A stretch of 64,000 nucleotides of DNA from Coleophoma eucalyptorum (taxonomy: Eukaryota; Ascomycota; Leotiomycetes; Helotiales; Dermateaceae): the NCBI GenBank assembly GCA_026120035.1, contig JALRME010000007.1:310001-374000 (forward strand), read 5' to 3'. The position numbers were made by a program, and so were the translations under genes. Positions 23,248 to 35,000 of this stretch are shown piece by piece. How positions within the stretch are numbered: the first letter of the stretch is position 1; every line of letters starts with the position of its first letter. The notes below the pieces were generated by a model, which did no database searches, was not told the DNA's origin, and saw only the letters and a list, made by a program, of their open reading frames with translations.

Positions 23248-23690
23248 CTCGATTCAGCATGCAAGCTCGGTCGTAGATCCTGTTGCGGTAGTTCCGGATC
23301 GAGGAAGAGGGAGATCTAATAGCTGCTAACAGTTTTAAAGTCCCATTAGCCTCTAATGGTTCGGTCATCATCCTTCTTGACAACCATTGGCGTTTTTCCC
23401 TTATCGTAGCATCAGTTGACTCCTCTTCCCCATAGTGTCTGACGTTGAAACTTGCATTGTGATTGGTCAGTTCGCACTTCGGGGCGGCTTTCTCCTTAGT
23501 GCAAGCCACGCCACGTGATTTGGATGTGTTACATGGACCCCCCCCTCGTGACTTTTTGAGGCATTAAAGATCAAGAAACTATGTATAGCATTAAATCTAT
23601 GGAAATCTATCGAGAAACATCGTACTTGATCCTCCATGAATCGTAATTAAAAAGAAAAGTCTAGCTGCAATATATACTTCCGTTTCAACG
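23248..23690. other. Promoter of the Zn2Cys6 regulator and 3' end of the next gene
   Basis: This stretch lies upstream of the minus-strand regulator and downstream of the minus-strand fusion gene. No gene is seen. A CACGTGA E-box-like motif occurs at about 23512-23518. Confidence 0.4.
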
Positions 23691-26600
23691 TCAGATTTCT
23701 TGCACCTTGACAGATACATTCTTCCCGGCATCACCCTTGCCATCAATCTCAGCGTCAAAAGGACTCTTTTCATCAACCGCTATTTTGGGAGAATCGACAT
23801 CTCTATCCAAGAATAAACCCTTGCCGAATGGGAAAGTGGTAGGTCTTCTTGGCAGAGGCTCCTGACTTGCGTGCTCCCAAATACTCATCGTCATGTTCTT
23901 TCCTAGAAGCTCGATCGGAGGCGTAAGGATTGGAAGACACGCGAAGAGAGTGCCGTAAGTTGCAATTGCAGTCAAGAGAACGTTAAGCCAGTAAGGGAGT
24001 CCGTAACTTGAGAAAGAAACCATGGCCCATGATCCCACCGACCAGAAGATAAAACCGTGGATCAAATAGATGGTAAAGATGTGTGGGAAGATCCACTGGA
24101 ACAACTTTATGGAAAGCACCTTTTGAAGTGAAGGACAGATCTCGACTATCAGCTGCATGCTGACTGTGGTGAGCAGAGCATTTAATCGCGGAATATAATA
24201 GTCTGGGTAGACGCTGTTCCCAGCTCCCAGGATTGTTAGCCCAGTGGCGGTGTCAGGATGCCATCCATATTCAATTTCAGCGTATTGCACTCCATTCCAT
24301 TGCGTCGCCATATCGATGGTGAAACCACCGAGAGCAACAATAATAATGAAAAAGAGCAACGGGTAGTAAACGAATGGTCTGCCATACAGCCACTTCTTGT
24401 ATTTGAAGGTAATATCCAAGTCTGCCATGAGAATTCCTGCGTAGTAGTAACTCCCCCAGGAAAGGCCATACCAATGATTGACGATGCAGAATGCGTAAAA
24501 GCAGAAACGTTTCCATGGTGTCTTGCATTCTCTGATGACGATCAAGCCAATCAGAGTCTGCCATGCACCTTGCAGTTGAACAGGAATCGTCCACAGTACA
24601 CCGGTACAGTAGTGGTAAGTAATCTGAGGAGCAGCATTGGGGATCAGGAATGCGAGCTGCATTAATTCGCTAATGAAAACACCAGGATTGGCAACGAGAG
24701 TTGTGAAGGGCCAGGAAGACCATGTGATTGATGGCAAGTATTCAAGCCATTTGAGGGCGCCAGCATCCATTAAGAAATATTCGAGCAACGCAATGGACGC
24801 AACCGGGGTAAGGAGTCGAAAAGGACGGGAAACAATTTTTTGGGCCATGTTGTCCAATTTACCTGTCCTGAGATAATTGGAAATAAGGAAACGAGTCGAG
24901 ATCATAAGGAAAGGTCCGATCCAAAGGGGGTCGAGAAAGTATGATGCAATTGTCTTTCTCGCCCAAACCTCACTTTGGTAATGAGCTCGAACACCACTTT
25001 CGATGACGGCTGCCCAGAAGGTCAATCCAAAGTGATTCAGCGTCACGAGGAGCGCACTGAGAGAGATGAATCCGGCAAGATAGTCGATTCGTTGAGGTGC
25101 GATTACGCCACCTGCTGCTGGCTTTTTCTTATCATCCACAGCGATGGTCTTGGTCTCCATAGAATTTTGTTTCTCTGTTACTTGTGGTACTTGCTCGCTT
25201 GGTGTAGCCGAGCCAAAGACACCAGGAGTCGTAGGGCCAGTTGGGATTCCCTCTTGGATCTTATTCTCGTCCAAGAATGGATTGCTAATACTGTAGATCT
25301 TGTTCTCGTCCGAGAATGGGTTACCAGAACTGGAAATATCCTTAGACGTAAGTGGGGTGCTAGTGCCGGACGGCTTGGAGTTTGCTTCGTAGAAAGGAAA
25401 TGAGGTTTCAGATCCGGCTCGGTGAAGCGTTGACTGAATCGTATCACGTCGTGGCATCGGTTCAATGCTAAGATCATCCTTGGAGTTCATTCGTGAAGGA
25501 AAAAGAGAGGCACTTGGGCTCTGATACGCTGGGGCTGGAGTTGCAGTGCCTGTGTAGAGTGGTGGTGTTGAGATTCCGGAATAGGCAGACTCTCTTGGCA
25601 GACCCAGGAAGGTTCTCCCGGGAACATCACTGCCACTTAGACTATTGTTGTCGGTCGTAGACTCTGCTCTAGATTCTCCTGTAGGCTCTGCAGGTTCATT
25701 TGGTTGCCTCTTCGAAATTCCAAGGAATATACGGAACTTCTCCCAGGTAAAGCGACGTCGCAATGCTTTCATGGTGACTATAGTGAAAATAGCTAAGAAA
25801 ACGATGTCAATGGTAAGAGGTACCCATGGCACCGTCCATTTAGGGTGTTTTTGCTTCCACTTTTTCAAAGATTCTTCGGTATAATTAGAAGAGCCTCGAA
25901 GATTGTTGTTGGCCATAAGACATGCATCATCTGTAGTGCATCTCAGATCGAATGCCGTCTGCTGCTCTTTCGTGGTCACAGAAGAATTAAAGAAGATGCG
26001 AATCCATTGAATATCTGCCTCGGACTGGTACAAAGGTGGTCCTTGGGTAGTATACATGTTGCCCAATGAGTAGTGCTGCCACTTCAAAGGAGCTGGCGTA
26101 CTTGGGAGAGTGCCGTTGAGCTTCTTGGTGTAGCTATGGACCAGGGTGTCTGCAATATAGTAGTCGATTCGATCGCGAGTCCAATCTACGCGGTACTCTT
26201 CATAGTACCATAGGTCAACATTGTTGATATTCACATCGGTGAAGTTTGTTCCCAGCCAGACATTGGGGAAAACACCACTGGCGATATAGCTGACCCAGGC
26301 CCAGCTACTGTTGTCGGTGTTCATGATGTCAATATCCCAGCTCTCTGTCTGGTTGTGGTGGAGAAGCATGGAAAGAGATGAGCCACGCTGCCATGATCGC
26401 GGTGCTCTCATCGAGGATCGAAAAGATCCAAAGAAAATATCCTCACGTGCGGTCCGAACACTGGCACCAACCACAAGGCCATTATTGTCGGCAGAGTCGC
26501 AGTACAACGAGAGACTGGTAGTATTGCGGGCTGTTACGTCTTTGGTAATGTTGACATTTTCCACAGCAGCTCCTTGACGGTAGAGAGTATTCCATCCGAA

Positions 26601-26813
26601 GTCGTACTTATGTTCGAACGACTCCACGATCAGATCGGATGGGATTATACCACCAGTCTCGTTGAAGTAGATAATTGTACTGTTTGTAAAATACAGATGG
26701 GAATCTTGGTCGTAAAAACCGCAACCACAGTCATTGACATCCTGAGTCGTGGCCTGCTGTGCAAAAGCCAGACTGGGAAGCAACAGAAGTGCTAGTCGAA
26801 GATACGACGCCAT
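23691..26813 (-). CDS. GH16-like / acyltransferase-3 fusion membrane protein
   Basis: A single exon of 1040 residues starts at the ATG 26813, which gives a good signal peptide (MASYLRLALLLLPSLAFA). An upstream in-frame extension to 26966 would bury it. Residues about 25-295 are a GH16-like concanavalin fold (LYCDSADNNGLVVG, FPNVWLGTNFT, YRVDWTRDRIDYYI), with many N-glycosylation sites. One membrane helix (about 329-350) and a Ser/Thr/Pro-rich linker with a duplicated NPF-DENKI motif follow. Residues 575-1000 form a multi-helix acyltransferase-3 type domain (RIDYLAGFISL, NHWYGLSWGSYYYAGIL). The GH16 active-site position reads DIDIMN instead of EIDxxE, so hydrolysis is doubtful and it may only bind glycan. 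It probably acylates a surface polysaccharide. It is divergent from the glycosyltransferase. Confidence 0.88.
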   Translation of the reverse strand: MASYLRLALLLLPSLAFAQQATTQDVNDCGCGFYDQDSHLYFTNSTIIYFNETGGIIPSDLIVESFEHKYDFGWNTLYRQGAAVENVNITKDVTARNTTSLSLYCDSADNNGLVVGASVRTAREDIFFGSFRSSMRAPRSWQRGSSLSMLLHHNQTESWDIDIMNTDNSSWAWVSYIASGVFPNVWLGTNFTDVNINNVDLWYYEEYRVDWTRDRIDYYIADTLVHSYTKKLNGTLPSTPAPLKWQHYSLGNMYTTQGPPLYQSEADIQWIRIFFNSSVTTKEQQTAFDLRCTTDDACLMANNNLRGSSNYTEESLKKWKQKHPKWTVPWVPLTIDIVFLAIFTIVTMKALRRRFTWEKFRIFLGISKRQPNEPAEPTGESRAESTTDNNSLSGSDVPGRTFLGLPRESAYSGISTPPLYTGTATPAPAYQSPSASLFPSRMNSKDDLSIEPMPRRDTIQSTLHRAGSETSFPFYEANSKPSGTSTPLTSKDISSSGNPFSDENKIYSISNPFLDENKIQEGIPTGPTTPGVFGSATPSEQVPQVTEKQNSMETKTIAVDDKKKPAAGGVIAPQRIDYLAGFISLSALLVTLNHFGLTFWAAVIESGVRAHYQSEVWARKTIASYFLDPLWIGPFLMISTRFLISNYLRTGKLDNMAQKIVSRPFRLLTPVASIALLEYFLMDAGALKWLEYLPSITWSSWPFTTLVANPGVFISELMQLAFLIPNAAPQITYHYCTGVLWTIPVQLQGAWQTLIGLIVIRECKTPWKRFCFYAFCIVNHWYGLSWGSYYYAGILMADLDITFKYKKWLYGRPFVYYPLLFFIIIVALGGFTIDMATQWNGVQYAEIEYGWHPDTATGLTILGAGNSVYPDYYIPRLNALLTTVSMQLIVEICPSLQKVLSIKLFQWIFPHIFTIYLIHGFIFWSVGSWAMVSFSSYGLPYWLNVLLTAIATYGTLFACLPILTPPIELLGKNMTMSIWEHASQEPLPRRPTTFPFGKGLFLDRDVDSPKIAVDEKSPFDAEIDGKGDAGKNVSVKVQEI

Positions 26814-27555
26814 ATTGCTGTTGAGACTGGTAGAGAGGGAACAGTCTGGGGAGAGAAGAGACAGCCGGCCTACTTTGACAGGACATATGAGTATCTTTCT
26901 GGGTAGCCGACCCTGGCTCTTACCCGGTGTTCTTGCTCTCACAGTCAGGTCTAGGATGGCCACCATAATCCGCAGCCCTCATCTATTTGCAGATCCTATG
27001 GGCCGCGTTGTCTGTCTGCACTTGCTCGGCTGCTGATCGCTTAAAGTGGAGTGGATTGGACTCAGTCATGCCCCTGCAGGCGCATGAGACAAGGGTCGCT
27101 ATCATCTCATGGACCTGGCACTTGTACCTGGTTCAACTTTTTGCTGATGCATATCTCCAAATTTCCAGCAGCCAGAGTTAAAATACGGATTTCGGAAGCC
27201 GTGGCATCCTGGCTCCGCCTTTGGCTGAAAGGTGACAGGAACCATTGCGGCAGCATCCTACTCGCATGAGGTTCCTCATTGGAGCATTGCTTTTCTAACC
27301 TGGCCACCTCGTGCGCTGCAGCAGTTTGTACGGACATCACGGTCTTCAGGGTTATTTGCAATCGACCAGGGAGCAGACTGGGGTGCTAATTGCCTTGCAT
27401 TGCCATTGACACCAGTCGGCGATAAAGAACTCTCACTCACTACATTGTTCTCCCCACGCTTTCTGGTATCGACTTCACCCATTTCCTCGCCATTCCCTTC
27501 TAATTATCTTTGGCATTTCTGGCTGGAGAGCAGCTGCTGCCATAGACCGCTGAAC
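26814..27555. promoter_or_regulatory. Divergent promoter of the polysaccharide locus
   Basis: This 742-base region separates the fusion protein gene (minus) from the glycosyltransferase gene (plus) and must drive both. It contains GATAA motifs and a CT-rich leader before 27556 (CCATTTCCTCGCCATTCCC). Open frames run through it on both strands, but they lack protein character and give poorer N-termini than the internal starts chosen. Confidence 0.6.
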
Positions 27556-29145
27556 ATGGCTTCCATCCTCCATTCTGATGATGGCATCATCGAAGGCGCC
27601 GACGCGGGCAAGTCTCGTGGGCGCCTAACAAGTTTTACGTCTTTCAAGATGTTCAAGAACCTTCTCTGGTTCATCAAAACCACATCAGATGGAGTGCAAG
27701 ACTGGACACCATTCCTCATGGTACTGTCGTACTTTGCCTTCTCGATCTGTATCTACATGGTAGCGAATTCCGCGACCATGAAAGTCTTCTGGTTCGTCTA
27801 CCTCTGGACCAACACCTATATCGCCGGAGCTACTGTCATTGAGGCCATGCTGAGTGTTGGCCCATCTCATGAAGCAAAGAAAGCCGTCGCCAAAGTCGCC
27901 AAGAAAGGATGGGTTTTTCCCACTCCAGATTCTGACCTCCTAAAACTGGATATCATCATTGTCGCTTACTTGCCAAATGAGCAAGACATCATTTTGGATC
28001 GAGTGGACTATTTGCTCGATAAAATTGTGTATCCAAAGGACAAGCTATGTATCACGGTTCTTTACAACACTCCAATCCCGATTGAACCTCTGGAAACCCA
28101 ACTTCACCAGATGTCACAGAAAAACCCGAATCTGAGAGTTATTAAGGTTCCAAATTCCAAGTCCAAGGCTGACAATATCAACTATTACTGTACTCTCAAC
28201 ACCGGCTGCGATGTATCAGCTATCTACGACTGTGATCACTACCCACATCCATACGGTCCTCGTTGGGCCATGGAGCGTTTTGCCCAGGACAAAGACACCG
28301 ACATCGTTCAAGGACGCTGTATCATTTTCAATGCTGAGGCAACGCTCATGACCGCCATGATTGCTGTTGAGTTTGACAAGATTTACGCCGTGTCACATCC
28401 TGGGCGCACGGCAATGTTTGGCTTTGGTCTCTTCTGTGGCTCCAATGGATACTGGAGAACTCCACTTTTGAAGAAACTGAAGATGGACGAGACCATGCTC
28501 ACAGAAGATATCGATTCTGCACTGAGAGCGTTTGGTGCAGGAGCCAAAGTGGCCCACGACCTCAATGTTACCTCTTTCGAGCTTGCTCCTACAACAATGT
28601 CGGCGCTTTGGAAGCAACGTCTTCGTTGGTCTCAGGGTTGGATCCAAGCAAGTATACGACATGTTCATCTGGTCTGGACCAGGAGCGAAGTGGAGGGCAA
28701 ACACCGAAATGGCACCATGCGCTTTGGTCTGCTGTCGCTGCTATTGATTCGGGAGATGAGTTATTATCTCGTCACGCAATACTTGTGCCTGGTTATCAGC
28801 ATCATCATCATGGATTTCCCCCAGTCTGGAAGCGACCTCTTGAAGCTTGTGTTTTTCCAGTACCCCGTCGCATGGTGGCTCTTCATGCTCAGGTTAGTTA
28901 ACAAGACAAGGCCGACCCGAAAAGCGCGATCCAGATTAACTGACATGGTGTTTAGTGTCATCTCGATGATTGCGACGCTGTACATTACCTTCCACACCCG
29001 ATCCGAGTTTGTGCGCTGGTGGATGATCCCAATCTTCACCGTAACCTACCCCATCCAGCTCGTGTTTATGGCAGTGATGGGTCTGTTCGGACATGCACGG
29101 CAAATCAGCAAATATGTTAAGTGGAACCCAACCCCAAGAACTTGA
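27556..29145 (+). CDS. Family 2 processive glycosyltransferase (polysaccharide synthase)
   Basis: Predicted membrane enzyme that extends a polysaccharide from UDP-sugars, in the broad chitin/cellulose/hyaluronan synthase clan. The start at 27556 (MASILHSDDG) is preferred over an open upstream frame to 27232. The intron 28893-28955 (GTTAGT donor, TTAACTGAC branch, TTTAG acceptor) is 63 bases and in frame; splicing gives 508 residues and joins FMLSVISMIATLY within a helix. Two N-terminal helices precede the GT-A domain: DxD at 225-227 (YDCDHYPHP), TED at 316-318 (LTEDIDSAL) and Q-x-x-R-W at 354-358 (QRLRWSQGW), all intact. C-terminal helices would form the channel. Fungal relatives (ZtGT2/FgGT2 type) support hyphal growth on solid surfaces; assignment to that subgroup is inferred. 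Confidence 0.9.
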   Translation: MASILHSDDGIIEGADAGKSRGRLTSFTSFKMFKNLLWFIKTTSDGVQDWTPFLMVLSYFAFSICIYMVANSATMKVFWFVYLWTNTYIAGATVIEAMLSVGPSHEAKKAVAKVAKKGWVFPTPDSDLLKLDIIIVAYLPNEQDIILDRVDYLLDKIVYPKDKLCITVLYNTPIPIEPLETQLHQMSQKNPNLRVIKVPNSKSKADNINYYCTLNTGCDVSAIYDCDHYPHPYGPRWAMERFAQDKDTDIVQGRCIIFNAEATLMTAMIAVEFDKIYAVSHPGRTAMFGFGLFCGSNGYWRTPLLKKLKMDETMLTEDIDSALRAFGAGAKVAHDLNVTSFELAPTTMSALWKQRLRWSQGWIQASIRHVHLVWTRSEVEGKHRNGTMRFGLLSLLLIREMSYYLVTQYLCLVISIIIMDFPQSGSDLLKLVFFQYPVAWWLFMLRLVNKTRPTRKARSRLTDMVFSVISMIATLYITFHTRSEFVRWWMIPIFTVTYPIQLVFMAVMGLFGHARQISKYVKWNPTPRT

Positions 29146-30653
29146 GCCGCGTGTTTGCAGCCCAATGGGATGGGGGGCTTGGCGGGAAGAGAGTTGAGAT
29201 GAGATTTCAAATTTGCCATCAATCACATAGATTTCCTTACTTTCTGTTTCGAGTAAATTGTTGTCGATCAAGACATCGGCCGGCAGCACGGTGTGCATTT
29301 CCGTCCCACGTGGGGATGATCCATAATATATGACATAATAGAGTAATTCAGACGAACAGCACGGAACAGTTCAGCTGTGCAGCTGTGGGCAGGACGAGGC
29401 GACGGAGGGGGAGGTCGCGGAGGAAGGGGGGTTTGGAAGTCGGGATAAACAAGCGTCCTTACCTTATCTTGCGGTGCTGATAGCCTACTGGCCTACAGTG
29501 CTGGCCTGCCTCGCCTCACTTGCCTACGCAATAAGAAAGAAGCATTAGCCCTGTTCAAAAGCAAGTAAGCAAGTCTGCAAGTCTATCACACAAATCCAGG
29601 CACAAGCTGGATCGGCGAGGGTGCGACCGCGGACGAGAGCTCCGATAAGAGATGGGTACCATCTGGCCAATCGTGTACTTGTCCCTCATCCAGCAATCAT
29701 CATCCATCGCTCGTTCCAGGGCAATGCATCTATCCTTCACAATGCAGCCGATGGAGCTGATGGGAGATAAGATAAGCTTTCAGCCAAGGCGACGCCACGG
29801 TCGGCGGCACTTCGACGACGATGACAGTTAGTCAGGCCGGGACTTCGACCACAAACGGAGGCGATCAGCCTTACCCGGTATAAGTCCGTCTGTTTGAAAC
29901 CAATCCACTTTCCACTTTCTCCCAGTGCAGCTGTCGCCGTCCCGCCGCAGCCTCGTCGACGCTCGAACTACCTTGGTGGGTGTGCCGTCGTTCGTCTTGT
30001 CTAATGTTGTATTGCCCTCATCTGTCATATTTTCCGCCGTCCCTTCCCTCATCCTTGCAGTAAATCCTATCACCTACTCTTCCTTGTGCATGCAGCATAC
30101 ATGAAGCATCTGGTGCAGCAGCAGCTATTGAAATGAGACCTTCAGTTGCTGCATAGACCAACGAAACACCAGCGAAGTACCTACCGATCCCGGCTCGATT
30201 GGGCTATAATTACTATGGAGTGCGATTCAACGTGCACACACCACACCCACTTTGCCAGGGCCAGTCGAGGTAATCAAGCCATGGAAGTGGGACATGGGGC
30301 TTCAACAGCGAACTGACCGGGCCTGGCAACCTTGATAACTTATCAATCGACCAGGCTCTGTATTTCCCAGGGAAGGCATCTTTGTTGCACATATACCCTG
30401 GCTGCGCGGTAAGTACAGGATACAGCGATCGTCAGCACTATTGATTTAGATGAACCCATGTGCCTTGCAACTACTTGGCCACGTTTGTGATGTGGTGGTG
30501 CTCATCTCGAGGGAACCGGAAAACGGGGACCCAACAATCTCGCGGTTTCGCACTCATTAGCCTCTTCTCATAGCACCAGATGCTACTTCTCCCATCCTAT
30601 TTGCAACTTCCATCTTGCCTGTGTGTGTTGGCATTCTCCCCTCCCATGCAACA
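29146..30653. other. Intergenic region within the polysaccharide locus
   Basis: About 1.5 kb of non-coding DNA upstream of the second acyltransferase gene. A purine-rich patch (GGAGGGGGAGG type) lies near 29400-29440. No frame shows domain character, and no RNA gene is recognised. Confidence 0.5.
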
Positions 30654-32049
30654 ATGGACTTTCGAAAGCTGATTCAGAAGCCGGACAGCTTCGTTGCCAG
30701 TCCTCCAACGACCTACGAGCAAGAGTACCTGCTTGGATTTCGGGGTCTTCTGGTCATCGAGGCCTTCCTATGGGTCTTTCTCCAAGTCTTCGTTCCCGTG
30801 ACCGTTGTTCAGTCCAAAAATACGACTGGAAAGCTGTATGAGGAGGTCTTCCGCAAAGTTCTCTCGGTCCTCTTCTGGAACGAATACTTTCTCTATGGCG
30901 CCATCATCTTCCTTTCAGCACGTTCAATCGCTATTCCTTTCATTAAGAATCCGACCAGAGAACAGGCCGCCAGATCAATCTTTTGTCGTGGTCTTGCACT
31001 ATGGTTCCCAGTCGCCATTGCGTTGGCCATTGTAAAGCTTTCTTTCACTACCGCTACCGTCGAACGCATCTATGATTTCAAATCCAGGACTGGCAATAAC
31101 TCGATGACAATCCCTTACATCATGCCAACAACATTGGCTTATTTCAACTCGGTCTTCAATATGTTCTGGACGACTAAGAATTTCACCGTTACATCAGGAA
31201 ACACAGCCTTTCCGTCGCAAACATTATGGCTTGTTAATGCGGTATACTTACAGAGCTACACTGTCTATATGACAATGATCATTATTCCGTACACCAGAAA
31301 GCAATGGAGAGTACAGGGCGCAATCGTCTTCATCATTATGGCGTGGTGGTGTGATTCCTGGGCCTGGTACACCATATCTGGGCTCCTTTTTGCAGATATG
31401 GTAATGACTATGGACTTCAAAGCCTGTGCTCAGCGAGGAATCCCAATCTACTCGCCTTTCGCAGCGTTCAGAAAATCTGACGGAAGCCCACTTCGGCTGC
31501 CAGTCTGGGTTCCTGCTGGACTTTGTATCACTGGTGGGCTACTTATGCAGTACTTATGGGCAGCATGGCGTCCAAGTCTCTTCGATGGCGAGTATCTCGT
31601 CCACACGGGAATGTATTATACGGACGGACTCAACACCGAATATACCACCCATCATACTTTTGCTCGAGACGACATCTATCTCATTGTTATCGGATTCTTC
31701 ACTCTGCTGGAAACCTACGATTTTCTCCAGCGCTTCTTCCAGAACAAGTTCTTCGTCTACCTGGGTCGAAGATCACTAAGTAAGCGAGCGTACATTATTT
31801 CCATCTGTGCAACTGCTAATGTGTATTGTAGGCTATTTCCTTATTCAATCCGTCATCATCTACCTCGTTGGCACACTGGTGTTCAAAAAGATTCGTCGCA
31901 ATGATAACGGCACGGCTCCCGGTGCTACAGTCGCATCGTTGATCAGCTGTCTCGCAATCACTATCCCTTCAGCGGAAATCTTCTATCGCTTGATTGAGTT
32001 GCCCAGCAGAGTCTTTGCGCACCGGTCTTACGATTTTGTGACTGCATAG
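30654..32049 (+). CDS. Acyltransferase-3-like multi-span membrane protein
   Basis: Exons 30654-31779 and 31832-32049 encode 447 residues. The intron 31780-31831 (GTAAGC, TGCTAATG branch, TGTAG) rejoins SLSYFLIQSVI inside a helix. About ten hydrophobic segments are present. The layout matches the C-terminal half of the fusion protein at 23.7-26.8 kb: an N-terminal FRGLLVIEAFLWVFLQ helix, a SQTLWLVNAVYLQSY segment equivalent to its VLWTIPVQLQG, and a WWCDSWAWYTISGLLFADM segment equivalent to its HWYGLSWGSYYYAGILMADLD. I therefore call it a diverged acyltransferase-3 homologue working with the glycosyltransferase. Acyl donor and acceptor are unknown, and a transport role cannot be excluded. Confidence 0.82.
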
Positions 32050-35000
32050 TAATCTATATAACACTTTAGCGGCATTGGACTGTTCCTTCAGAATTGAAAA
32101 ACAATATTTAATATAGAGAAATTGCAAGTATATTTAGCTAGAATAATGTACATGGCGTTCATCTGAACATATTTCCTTAGAATCATGTCCCGCTCAACGT
32201 TGACTTATGTATGCGCTGACAATGGTGAGGTGATAACTCAGTCCAAAATAGCGCTTCTAGAACCACCAGATTCAGAACTCCTTGCTTTCCTCATTCTACA
32301 TCATGAAGTTTCCACCACCCATAAAGAGGGAGTGTCTCACATAACTCCGTAGCTTCACTCACTCTACCACGTGTGTTTTGGATTCCAAATAACCTTTATG
32401 CGCTTGATTCAATCGAGACTTTGGGTTTTCGTAAAAAGCCTTCATTCGGCCAAGAATGTTTCGGTGTGCTAGAATCGAGAATGTCACTATCTACTCCACA
32501 TCTCAATGTCGCCGATCGCTGCCAAAATAAGTCCAACAACAACCACCAAAACGGAAACGCACAGAAATCTCTCAGTAATAACACGTAATCCACGTGCGAA
32601 GTCTTCGATGTCACTCAGTCATTGTCAACGTCTGGCCATTTTTACCAGCAATACCTCGTGGTGACCGGCTACAAGCGTACCGTCCGTGCCGTGCCTCCTA
32701 TGCATGTAGAGCAAGGTTGCAGCATCGCAGAGCATACATACCTGCGCCGCAAAATTCCCACCCGTTCCGCCATAGAACACATCTCTGGATAAGATTTTCT
32801 ATAAGGCGTCGTCAGGGACGGGCGTTCTACGGAAATATTCAGGTCGACAGTGACAGTCATTGGGTAATGCTAACTCTTAATCATACGTTCTGATTACCTT
32901 ATCAGGCAAGAGATGAATTGACCGCAGCTTGGATATACTTTTCCACGCCTTCGCAACCCATACCGTCGGACAACCTGACCGAGCTGTGCCCTAGTAGACT
33001 GCGGGACCAAGCGGCACCTCTTCCTTCCAGCTAACCAACCGACAGCGCGGGGAAGATCATTGCCATAGCCGTCCTGTCACGGCCCAAAAGGGTCGGCAAG
33101 AATTGAAGAGGGAAAGTCAGAGACCAAAAGTCTCACAAGATCCAGATATGCAGGTGCATGGCAAGGGGAGGGACCACGATACTGTAAGCTTAAGCGAGCA
33201 TAGCCCGTAGGATGGGATAATGCCAATGCGCACATACGAGGAAGGTTTGCATAATGCTTCTGCAAAGGCGGCTCTTTTTTTTTTAGCCGTGTGCTACCGG
33301 CTCGGCTTCTCCCATATCCCTTATGCAGTAGTGCATCTCCCAGAACTTCTTTCATCTCTTTACCAAAGTGTCACCCTATCCAGGAGATGAGATGATCAAC
33401 TAACATCTCTTGGCTTATGAGAAAAGAAAAAATGACGATGATCTTCGTCGTGCAGATCTCAAACGCTCTATTGAGCAGGGGGCGGGATAAGCTTCAAGTG
33501 GAGAAGAGAAGAGAGGGCTTAAGAGTGGCGCTGGATAGAGAGACTTCTTCACCGATGGCCATTACTTCCTAGGCTGGTCCATGGTGGAAGGGGCCATGAA
33601 GGATGGGCCCATGGGGTGGCTACGGTGGGTGCGACGTCGACCAGTTGAGTGAGTCAAGTACCGACAAACTCAGTCAATCGCCCAACCCGCTTTACAACGG
33701 CGGTTAGTCTGTCTGTACATCGCTTTTGAGGTGAATCTCGTATTGAGTCTGTAATATCTCAAGTGCCGAATGGTTGATTGCGCGTCTGATAAGTCACTGA
33801 GAGTGGAGATAATCGCATATCGCAATATTAAATCTGGGCGACACCATTAGGCGAGGACAGGCTGCTCTTCTAGACCTCGGCGAGATAAGAAAGAACTGGA
33901 AGAAACCTGTACATTCCCTGGCCCAGCACAAAGAAAACGGATTCGCATTTTGTCGAAAACAAGAGGATACTGCCAATTTCTCTAAGCCAGTACACATAGT
34001 ATATTCCTTGATCTTTTCCAGAAGTTTCATTCTCCTGCAGTCCCGCAATTCGCCCTTGATCTCCTTGGCGGTAATTAAGGTACCTTAAGGAATATACGGC
34101 AGTTAGTTGGTCGGGAAACCCCATAGGAATCCCAAACCATAATATCTGACCGCAGCATATTTTCAATTATATCACCATGAATGGCCTAGAATACAGATAT
34201 ATTGGTCCATTTCCTTCTTCGCAAAGATTTCTTGGTACAGAATTCAGGGATTACCAACCCAGATCTAAAATCCAAGATCCGAAAACAAGGCAGTAAAAGT
34301 GGTAATACCCACTGTGCGCGCAAATCGTTTGTCAGAATAAAAAACTGGAAAACATAGATCTAGGGGCGAAGAAAACAGGTTAATCGTACCACCTAGGCTC
34401 ATCTCATCTGCTATTTTATCTCACTTTAGCTCAAGAATCCCGGGAGCGGAAGCCTGCAGAGCGAGGCTTCGGTAGCAAATAGATCCAAGTATCCATGACA
34501 TCACATTTGTCAAAGGTCAGGCCTGACAGAATCCCAGCGCATATCAACTTCACCTCGGGATGCCGCAGTGAAGGGAAAGTTGGTGAAAGGTTGCCAGATT
34601 TTCCTAAACCGAACCACAATTCTTTTCGTTTCCCCTCCTTGCTTTCCCCTTCATTATTGTGGTCTCATGTGATGAGATGTGATGAGATCAGATTAGATGA
34701 GATGAGATGAGATGAATTAAGGGGTTCAGTGCTGATACGTGGAAACAAACAGGATAGTTGCGTCAATTGCCTACTGTAGATGCTAGCAGTGTAGATCGAG
34801 ATTTACAAGTTCCATAATATGCGCGACATTCTGTGGAGGAAAGCCATGATGTCACAAGAAAACCCGAGGTGCATTTAAAAGTTATCAGCTTGCTGAGAGA
34901 AAAACCAACAATCGCCACAGGAGCTGCGAAAGTAGAGCATCACTCCCATCAAGCTGTACGGGGTATCCTGTGCGAGAAACATGGAACGGGAATGCGGATC

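Noticed and set aside
26814..26966. N-terminal extension of the GH16/acyltransferase protein by 51 residues
   Set aside because: It would place a basic extension before a textbook signal peptide starting at 26813, so the inner ATG is preferred.
27232..27555. Open upstream extension of the glycosyltransferase frame
   Set aside because: It lies in the divergent promoter and adds no conserved sequence; the start at 27556 gives the usual cytosolic N-terminus before helix 1.
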